From assembly GCA_027487435.1 (NCBI GenBank), contig JAIYDP010000168.1, forward strand, positions 1 through 49,834: DNA of 49,834 bases, read 5' to 3'. This stretch comes from Verrucomicrobiaceae bacterium. Its GTDB lineage: Bacteria; Verrucomicrobiota; Verrucomicrobiia; Verrucomicrobiales; Akkermansiaceae. Made by a program: the position numbers and the translations under genes. This document shows, in pieces, positions 44,028-49,834 of this stretch (position 1 is its first letter; every line of letters starts with the position of its first letter). Under the pieces are notes generated by a model. The model saw nothing but the letters and a program-made list of their open reading frames with translations, was not told the origin of the DNA and made no database searches.

Positions 44028-45506
44028 CTACTTTTTCGCCTCTGGAATGATTTCGATGTCTTTCAATTGAGTGAAGTCGATGGCGTAACGAACGCCTCCT
44101 GGAATGGCTTCTTTGCTGACGATTCCTTTGATACGTATGTTTTTCCCCACGAAAGGTTGCAAATTTCCCAGGGATACCGATGGGGTAGCTTTATTGACAA
44201 CATATCGGCCCAGCACGAAAGTAGTGTCATCGGAAAAGCGCAAATACAGGGTTTTGCCTGACTTGCTTGCTTTTGCGATCGTGAGCTTTCCAGCAATAGA
44301 AATATTTTGCCCGATTTGCTCAGCTACGAGGGCTACTTCTTCTGGCTTGTAGTCGCCATTTCTTTTCGCAGTCTTAGGCTTGTTAGCCAGTGCCTTTTTT
44401 TGTTGATCTGCTGCTGCAAGATCTTGCTGCATTTTTAGCGCTTTACTTGCGATTTCAGCACGCCGTTGTTCTTCGCTAGGAATCGGCTTCGTTTCGTTCT
44501 TGGTAGAGGAAGTATTTGCGGCACCTGCCGATTTCTCATCGCCACCTTGAACCTTCGGTGTTTTGGCATCAGCGATTTCTGCTTTGCTCTTCATTTGTGT
44601 TATGACAAAAAAAGCTATAGCACCTGTAAGCAAGACCATCACCCCAGCAATAACCCATGGAAGCGGAGAGTTCTTCTGTATTGGAAACGAAGATGTTGTT
44701 GGGGATGCTTGTTGCATCATCCCCGTAGGTGAGGCGACCAAACTTCCTGTAGGTGTGGCTGAATTTCCAGGGAATGCAGGCGAGAGCCCTAGAGCTTTCG
44801 CTGCTTCGCTCTGAGCTGGTTGATCCGGTAATTCGCTAGGGTTCGCTCCAAGAAGTAGCGCCAAAGCTTGTTTGGCGCTGTAGTCTTTGCTGCGCGCTTG
44901 TCGCACCCAGCCACTTAAGCTGCCCAAGGTGCTTCCCGCCACGACACGTCCCGTCCATCCTAGACAATGCTCTACGAGTGATACCAATTCTTTGACCGCA
45001 GAGGTTTCGTATTTTGGCTCGACGAGTTGCATCGGGTTGATACTGAAGCGATACTTGCTACCATCCTCAAAAACCTCTACATCTTCAGCGCGGAGTGATA
45101 ACCATGGAGCAGTGGCACGGAAGACATCGTCAAGCTCGATCAGCAGGGACAGTGCCTGTTCCGCAAGCTGCTTTGCTTGCGACATGCTAAGACTGCTTGT
45201 TTCTAGTAAGTCCGCGATGCTTCTCTCCGTTCTAGCCTGACAAACCAAATAAGGAATGTGATCGATTTCGTCACAACCTCCATCCAGAATCTTGCGTAAG
45301 GATCGATGTTGCCAAAAACGCATAAAGTTGATGGTGACAACATATCGTTGAACCGCTTCTGACGCCATGCCGATTTCGGCAGAATGGTAAGGGAAGAAGC
45401 GATGCAGTTCCACACTATGACCGTTCTCTGCATCCTTCGCATGATAGACAGCCCCCCTTTGATCTTGGGTGTAGAGTTCATCAATGATGTATTGTTTCGC
45501 TGCCAC
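44028..45506 (-). CDS. Membrane protein with degenerate kinase-like domain
   Basis: The 492-residue protein starts at GTG 45506. The first ~220 residues have the layout of a Ser/Thr kinase (YIIDELYTQDQRGAVYHAKD, a C-lobe with VKELVSLVEHCLG) but lack the catalytic signatures. Where HRDLKPEN would stand it has WLSLRAEDV, and where DFG would stand it has SINP. A low-complexity linker, one transmembrane segment (about 283-303) and a charged linker follow. A C-terminal domain (about 400-485) with IAGKLTIAKASKSGKTLYLRF resembles OB/tRNA_anti-like folds. It is probably a pseudokinase or receptor-like protein. It lies downstream of purQ. Confidence 0.72.
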   Translation of the reverse strand: MAAKQYIIDELYTQDQRGAVYHAKDAENGHSVELHRFFPYHSAEIGMASEAVQRYVVTINFMRFWQHRSLRKILDGGCDEIDHIPYLVCQARTERSIADLLETSSLSMSQAKQLAEQALSLLIELDDVFRATAPWLSLRAEDVEVFEDGSKYRFSINPMQLVEPKYETSAVKELVSLVEHCLGWTGRVVAGSTLGSLSGWVRQARSKDYSAKQALALLLGANPSELPDQPAQSEAAKALGLSPAFPGNSATPTGSLVASPTGMMQQASPTTSSFPIQKNSPLPWVIAGVMVLLTGAIAFFVITQMKSKAEIADAKTPKVQGGDEKSAGAANTSSTKNETKPIPSEEQRRAEIASKALKMQQDLAAADQQKKALANKPKTAKRNGDYKPEEVALVAEQIGQNISIAGKLTIAKASKSGKTLYLRFSDDTTFVLGRYVVNKATPSVSLGNLQPFVGKNIRIKGIVSKEAIPGGVRYAIDFTQLKDIEIIPEAKK

Positions 45507-45550
45507 TATGCTTCAAGATAGAGAAAAATGTCACAACTTCAGTAAGCTAC

Positions 45551-46258
45551 CTAACTCATCGACTGTGCTAAGCTTCGGAACATCCAATATCCCCAGCCGT
45601 ATTCGGTAGAGCCATTCCAATCGGGGTCATAGTGATGTTCTTTACGGATGAATCGCTCGGGGTGAGGCATCAGACCAAAAGCTCGGCCCGATGCATCTTG
45701 CAGACCAGCAATAGCTAAGGTAGATCCATTGAAATTTTCCTCGTAAGTGAGGGCGACATTCCCTTGAGCGAGATACGCCTCCGCATCTCCGTCGAGTGTG
45801 ACGAAACGTCCTTCTGCGTGTGCGACAGGCAATTCAAATGTCTCAGGCATACCCTGCAAATACGGACTGCTGGAGTTTTGAACTCGCAAATGCGCCCAGC
45901 GACACACAAATCGCTCGCTTGCGTTATCAATCAAACTGCCTTGTGGCAAAATACCCATCTTGGTGAGAATTTGAAAACCATTGCAAATGCCAAAAGTGAA
46001 GCCGCCACGCTCGTGATGGCGGTGAATGGCATCCCCTAGTCGTGAGCCGGTGACCAATTGAGCCAAGCGACCCGACATCACGTAGTCGCCATAACTGAAT
46101 CCCCCAGAAAACACCACCAACTGAGCTTTTTCTACATCGGACCTTGTCGCAACAGCGATTGGCACAATGTCGGTGGTAAATCCTACCATTTCCAATGCGC
46201 GTGCCGTCTCGGCATCACAATTTGTTCCAGGGTATTTGAGTAATATCGCGTGAGGCAT
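45551..46258 (-). CDS. purQ: Phosphoribosylformylglycinamidine synthase, glutaminase subunit
   Basis: The 235-residue class I glutamine amidotransferase releases ammonia for FGAM synthesis in purine biosynthesis. The nucleophile Cys92 is in FGICNGFQ, with His199 and Glu201 in MPHPER. GGFSYGDY is the typical early motif. Short-type PurQ needs PurL and PurS subunits, which are not in this window. It precedes the pseudokinase-like gene by 44 bases on the same strand. Confidence 0.96.
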   Translation of the reverse strand: MPHAILLKYPGTNCDAETARALEMVGFTTDIVPIAVATRSDVEKAQLVVFSGGFSYGDYVMSGRLAQLVTGSRLGDAIHRHHERGGFTFGICNGFQILTKMGILPQGSLIDNASERFVCRWAHLRVQNSSSPYLQGMPETFELPVAHAEGRFVTLDGDAEAYLAQGNVALTYEENFNGSTLAIAGLQDASGRAFGLMPHPERFIRKEHHYDPDWNGSTEYGWGYWMFRSLAQSMS

Positions 46259-46382
46259 GTGGCAGTATCCCTAATTTCGGGTGAACGTTTGTAACCCCAA
46301 ATCTGCATGGAAGCAACGTGGAATTCGAGAAACTTCATCAATGCCGATTGACATGTGGAGCGAAATGGTTAGCGTTTCGCCC

Positions 46383-46721
46383 ATGGATTTGATTTTGATG
46401 AAAACCCTTCACGTTGCAGCAGCACTAGGCGTCTTTACCGCCATGGGCGCAATCATTTTAGGTGGTAAAGAGTCGTCCCGCAAAGCGGCATCGATGGTTC
46501 ATGGTATTTCTCTGCTGCTCCTTCTGCTCGTAGGCTTTGCGCTTCTGCGTAAGCCGCCAATGGAACTGCATTACTGGAAAATCAAGATCGTCCTTTGGCT
46601 TTTCCTTGGCGTGGCTCCCGTACTAGTTCGTAAGGAGAAACTGCCCGCTGTTGTTTTGCTCTTGCTCACTCTCGCTGCTGGTGCTGGTGCTGCTTACCTC
46701 GGTCTTACGAAGTCCTTCTAA
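46383..46721 (+). CDS. Small membrane protein (about 112 aa)
   Basis: From ATG 46383 (MDLILMKTLHVAAALGVFTAMG) it has about four transmembrane segments and ends LGLTKSF. In-frame starts at 46281, 46341 and 46398 are possible; the membrane-leading start is chosen. It resembles small SirB/DUF-type membrane proteins in size and in the KTLHV opening. The role is unknown. It is followed 11 bases later by aroB and likely shares its mRNA. Confidence 0.65.
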   Translation: MDLILMKTLHVAAALGVFTAMGAIILGGKESSRKAASMVHGISLLLLLLVGFALLRKPPMELHYWKIKIVLWLFLGVAPVLVRKEKLPAVVLLLLTLAAGAGAAYLGLTKSF

Positions 46722-46732
46722 CGCTTTTTGTC

Positions 46733-47824
46733 GTGCCTATCGTTCACGTAGATCTTGCCGAGCGTAGTTATGATGTCATCGTGGAGCGGGGCATCATGGC
46801 GAGAGCTGGTGAGGAAATTGCCAGAGTGGGACTCAAGGGCAAATGCGCTATCATTTCCGATAGCACAGTCGCGCCGTTGCATTCCGCCGCTTTGCTGGCG
46901 TCCTTAGAATCCCATGGATTTTTGCCCAGCATGCACATCGTTCCTGCGGGTGAAGCGGTGAAATCCATGGCTGTCGCCCAAGAGTTATGCGAAAATCTCG
47001 CCGCCTCGGGGCACGACCGAAAATCCTTCGTCATCGCTCTCGGCGGTGGTGTGGTTGGTGATCTTGCTGGCTTTGTGGCTGCCATCTTCTATCGAGGCAT
47101 TCCCTTTGTACAAATCCCCACCACGATTGTTTCCCTTGTCGATTCCTCAGTCGGAGGAAAAACAGGTGTCAATCTAGCCGCAGGAAAAAACCTCGTGGGT
47201 GCCTTTCATCAGCCGCGACTGGTTCTCGTCGATCCAGCTACCCTGGCCACTTTGCCGCAACGAGAGTATCAGCAAGGCATGGCAGAGGTCATCAAGCATG
47301 CCGCGATTCGTGATGCTGCGATGCTCGTGGAATTGGCTGATCTGGATCCGCTCTCTCGCGAGTTTCCTGATTCTCTCATCGCGCGCAACATCGCGATCAA
47401 AGCCCGTGTTGTCGAGGTGGATGAGCATGAAACGCTTGGCGTGCGAGCTTTGTTGAACTTCGGTCACACCATTGGGCACGGCATCGAAGCGAGCGTTGCG
47501 TATGGCGAGTTGCTCCATGGCGAAGCTATTTCGCTTGGTATTCGTGCGGCACTGTATCTATCAGAAAAGCGTGCAGGTCTTGATGCCGATGCTTCGGCGG
47601 CCATTTTGCGATTGCAGAAAAAGTTCCATCTTCCTTTGGTTTTGAATGAGGCCATTTCCACCGCAGCGATCATGAAAAAAATCCAGCGCGACAAAAAATT
47701 CAGCGCCGGAGCGATTCAATTTATCCTGCTAGATCGCCCTGGCAACGCCATCGTTTCTAAGGATGTTACTTCTGCAGACATGGAAGAGGCCATTGATTTG
47801 CTGCGCCAGAAGATGCAGTTCTAA
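46733..47824 (+). CDS. aroB: 3-dehydroquinate synthase
   Basis: The 363-residue enzyme of the shikimate pathway converts DAHP to 3-dehydroquinate with NAD+ and a divalent metal. Features are GGGVVGDLAGFVAA (NAD binding), PTTIVSLVDSSVGGKTGVN, the metal site EVIKHA, and NFGHTIGHGIEA with HGEAISLG. Length is normal. The start is GTG. It is the second gene after the small membrane protein. Confidence 0.97.
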   Translation: MPIVHVDLAERSYDVIVERGIMARAGEEIARVGLKGKCAIISDSTVAPLHSAALLASLESHGFLPSMHIVPAGEAVKSMAVAQELCENLAASGHDRKSFVIALGGGVVGDLAGFVAAIFYRGIPFVQIPTTIVSLVDSSVGGKTGVNLAAGKNLVGAFHQPRLVLVDPATLATLPQREYQQGMAEVIKHAAIRDAAMLVELADLDPLSREFPDSLIARNIAIKARVVEVDEHETLGVRALLNFGHTIGHGIEASVAYGELLHGEAISLGIRAALYLSEKRAGLDADASAAILRLQKKFHLPLVLNEAISTAAIMKKIQRDKKFSAGAIQFILLDRPGNAIVSKDVTSADMEEAIDLLRQKMQF

Positions 47825-48029
47825 CGTCACAACGACTGTTGTATGCGCTCATGAGGGGAATGCGCTGCTTTTCTCCTAACATCGGATCAATGCGCGCAGA
47901 AAGGATGTATTCAAGAAGAATTTTCCGAGGAGCAGCGGCGTAAAAGGCATGACTAGATCGTAGGCGGCAGGTGTCACAAGAAACGATGCGAGTGGTGTCT
48001 GGAATCCACAGCAGCGTAAACAATATTTT

Positions 48030-48248
48030 TCAAGGCCGATCCACGCCACCATCCAGTTCTGCTGGCCAAGGCGATAGGTCATCGGGGGTATTGAAGTTGG
48101 CGTGATACCACTCCAATTCTTGCATGCGCTCTTCGTAAGGCAAGCGAGCCCAGCGCGCTTTGTCTTCGCCGAGAAGTTCTGCCAGTTTTTCGTAATATTC
48201 TTCTGGATAAATCTTTGTGGATATTGAGTGTGGAGCGGAAGGAATCAT
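48030..48248 (-). CDS. Small hypothetical protein (72 aa), coupled to NTase-like gene
   Basis: The 72-residue charged protein (MIPSAPHSISTKIYPEEYYEK...) probably forms helices, with a tail rich in Asp and Pro. Its ATG overlaps the stop of the upstream gene (ATGA), so the two are translationally coupled. No family is recognised. The stretch from 47825 to 48029 beyond it shows no convincing gene. Confidence 0.6.
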   Translation of the reverse strand: MIPSAPHSISTKIYPEEYYEKLAELLGEDKARWARLPYEERMQELEWYHANFNTPDDLSPWPAELDGGVDRP

Positions 48249-49309
48249 GCAAGTAGGAGTTCTATTGGTGGAGTGAGGAGTTCAATCGTCTTTTGTTGTC
48301 CGTCGAAAATTTCGGCGACAGAGACCCATGCCGATATCAAAAGTGCATGACGACCTGTGCTGCCACCAAGAGGATCAGTCGGTAAGTTGTGTTTTGTAAC
48401 TGCCGAGGTGAGAAGATCGTGCTGTTGCAGAAATGGGATTGTTACTGGCCAAGCCATAGCAGGTTCGGTTTTCCAGCGGCGAAGAAAATCCCTCCACTCA
48501 TGCTGGTATCTGCGATAGCGCTGTTTATTGACCTGCTCCCAGATAAGTCGTTCGATGGCGAGAGCTTTGGTGAGATTGATTTCACAGGTTTCGAGCGTTT
48601 TTAGAAGAGGTCTTTTGATGATGAGTGTTGATTGAATGTGTTGCGGGCATTTTTTCCATAAATCCATCATTCGTTCTGGTGTACGCATGTGCAGTAGTGA
48701 ATTCCAATCGTTCTCCATTTGCCATGATAGAGCCTCAACCATAGGCCAATCCTTATCTCGATCCGTTTTTTTCATCTGCGCGATGACTCCACGTCCTGCC
48801 AGGCCCTCAGATGAGCCATCAAAAACATCTTCTAGGCGAACTCGCGGCGCTTTGCCAAAGAAATCAAGATGGTGCTCAGGGGAGTTGGCTTCATCGTGGA
48901 TGGCGATGTGCGTTGTCCAGCCGCCGCGGTGATAGTCCTCAAGAAATGGTGCTCCAAAGAGTGAACGATAGGAGATTCGCCAGTTCTCTCCTGTTAACCC
49001 ACGCTCGCATTGGTAGAGAAGGTCGAGGAGTTTTCCTAAGTCATCCGGGTGGACGATCCAGTCCGTGTCTTTTGTGGGTTGCTGGATGCCATATTCGCAG
49101 CATGCCATGTTTAAAGTGAGCACATGGCGAATGTCATGTTCCCGCATGAGCGTTTGAAAGCTGCGATAGAACTGAATGGGAGAGGACATCTGCTGTGCCA
49201 TAGTATGTGGGGGATCGGATAGCGCTTTGTCAAGCAGCTCGTCAGACGTTGTCCAGAGAATCTTTTTTGACCGCGCAGATATTTCACCTAGAGAATTTGA
49301 GAGATTCAT
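48245..49309 (-). CDS. Nucleotidyltransferase-like protein
   Basis: The product has 354 residues from ATG 49309. Upstream in-frame starts to 49363 would overlap the divergent gene at 49350. Near residue 60 is MACCEYGIQQPTKDTDWIV, whose YG..Q.T.D.D pattern recalls the beta-strand-Asp-x-Asp of nucleotidyltransferase-fold proteins (AbiEii-like), here without the usual GG/GS. The rest is helical with many Trp and Arg residues. It could be an enzyme or a degenerate member. The 72-residue gene follows with a 4-nt overlap. Confidence 0.6.
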   Translation of the reverse strand: MNLSNSLGEISARSKKILWTTSDELLDKALSDPPHTMAQQMSSPIQFYRSFQTLMREHDIRHVLTLNMACCEYGIQQPTKDTDWIVHPDDLGKLLDLLYQCERGLTGENWRISYRSLFGAPFLEDYHRGGWTTHIAIHDEANSPEHHLDFFGKAPRVRLEDVFDGSSEGLAGRGVIAQMKKTDRDKDWPMVEALSWQMENDWNSLLHMRTPERMMDLWKKCPQHIQSTLIIKRPLLKTLETCEINLTKALAIERLIWEQVNKQRYRRYQHEWRDFLRRWKTEPAMAWPVTIPFLQQHDLLTSAVTKHNLPTDPLGGSTGRHALLISAWVSVAEIFDGQQKTIELLTPPIELLLA

Positions 49310-49349
49310 CTGGAAATGATTGTGATTTGGTCGATGGTGAGCGGGAAAC

Positions 49350-49834
49350 ATGGATAGTCTCACACATGGACTTTTGGGGGTGGCGATAGCGGTGAGCTTG
49401 GCACCAAGGGAAGCGCGCGGTCAGGCGGCGTGGGTAGGATTTTTGGCGGCTGAATTTCCTGATTTGGATGTGTTACTTCGTTCGAGCGATGATCCTTTGT
49501 TTGGCTTAGCCATGCATCGTCATTTCACCCACTCGTTGTTGATGGCACCAGTGATTGGGATCTTGATGGCGTGGCTCGTCATGGCGTGGCAACGATTGCG
49601 AAGACGCAGCTACAACAAACGCGTGTTGTGGATCGTGGCAATTGCCGCAGCGTTCAGTCATGGCTTGTGTGACGTGTGGACGAGTTATGGCACGCGCTGG
49701 TTTTGGCCATTTTCGGATCGACGTGTTTCATGGGATTTGATTTCCGTGATTGATCCACTACTGACCTTGCCTCTTTTGGTGATGGTAGTTGTGGGGATGA
49801 TACGTCGATCAAAGAGATGGACTATTTCGGCAAT
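49350..49834 (+). CDS. YdjM/DUF457-type membrane metal-dependent hydrolase, partial
   Basis: From ATG 49350 the frame stays open to the window end (161 codons), so the C-terminus is missing. It begins MDSLTHGLLGVAIAVSLAP, with FPDLDVLL, HRHFTHSLL and AFSHGLCDVWTSYGTRWFWPF. These His and Asp motifs between transmembrane helices (H..H...FTHS, SH...D) are typical of the YdjM/LexA-regulated family of inner-membrane hydrolase-like proteins. Substrate is unknown. It diverges from the NTase-like gene, with a 40-base gap between starts. Confidence 0.82.
   Translation, partial: MDSLTHGLLGVAIAVSLAPREARGQAAWVGFLAAEFPDLDVLLRSSDDPLFGLAMHRHFTHSLLMAPVIGILMAWLVMAWQRLRRRSYNKRVLWIVAIAAAFSHGLCDVWTSYGTRWFWPFSDRRVSWDLISVIDPLLTLPLLVMVVVGMIRRSKRWTISA

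Noticed and set aside
43772..44050. 92-residue frame across the degenerate repeat copy
   Set aside because: It lies on repeat DNA beyond a terminator and runs into the convergent gene.
47876..48082. Minus-strand 68-residue frame downstream of aroB
   Set aside because: It overlaps the 72-residue gene in another frame, with no ribosome site and no family.

Overview
The window reads as chromosomal DNA of a Verrucomicrobiota bacterium with roughly balanced base composition. This is inferred from recognisable family signatures, not from a database search. The signatures are two very large proteins resembling 'Verru_Chthon cassette protein A', a small secreted protein matching the exosortase-associated TIGR04073 pattern, an arylsulfatase, a two-haem cytochrome c peroxidase with a Verrucomicrobia-style C-terminal tail, and many starts without a Shine-Dalgarno sequence. 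Housekeeping genes include lepA, rpsM-rpsK-rpsD, lepB, efp, holA, purQ and aroB. No phage, integrase, transposase or CRISPR array was seen.

Layout. 1-181: edge of a 41-bp tandem repeat. 213-1721: sulfatase (-). 2015-11134: two tandem copies of a two-gene cassette (giant pilin-like protein plus a ~239-residue secreted partner), with a short tract that looks gene-converted between copies. 11150-14008: lepA and a TraB/GumN protein (-). 14208-15035: secreted propeller-like protein (+). 15057-15217: inverted-repeat-bounded MITE-like element. 15279-16816: rpsD, rpsK, rpsM (-), ending in a terminator. 17018-21049: six envelope or secreted genes (-). 21159-23170: lepB overlapping a squalene/phytoene synthase (+). 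23248-26791: efp, a Cys/Lys/Glu repeat protein, half-size TauE, holA and a zinc-ribbon coiled-coil protein. 26896-32867: zinc-ribbon membrane protein facing a three-gene ABC export operon. 33021-33097: tRNA-Pro(UGG). 33338-35605: cytochrome c peroxidase and a membrane protein (+). 35639-39987: type III polyketide synthase, FAD oxidoreductase and methyltransferase operon, then an amidase and a secreted protein (-). 40065-41795: MsbA-like exporter (-). 41932-43724: a pair of membrane-anchored coiled-coil proteins (+), followed by a second, degenerate copy of the MITE-like element. 44028-46258: a pseudokinase-like membrane protein and purQ (-). 46383-47824: small membrane protein and aroB (+). 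48030-49309: NTase-like protein overlapping a 72-residue protein (-). 49350 to the end: partial YdjM/DUF457-type membrane protein (+).

How genes work together. Clear operons are MTase-FAD-PKS (14-nt overlap, then 4-nt gap), the ABC exporter trio (21- and 3-nt gaps), lepB-prenyl synthase (4-nt overlap) and NTase-like/72-aa (4-nt overlap). The best candidates for undescribed biology are the duplicated pilin-like cassette, the coiled-coil pair next to the pseudokinase, the cysteine-pair repeat protein, the T3PKS cluster and the NTase-like/72-aa pair. All functional proposals for these are inference.
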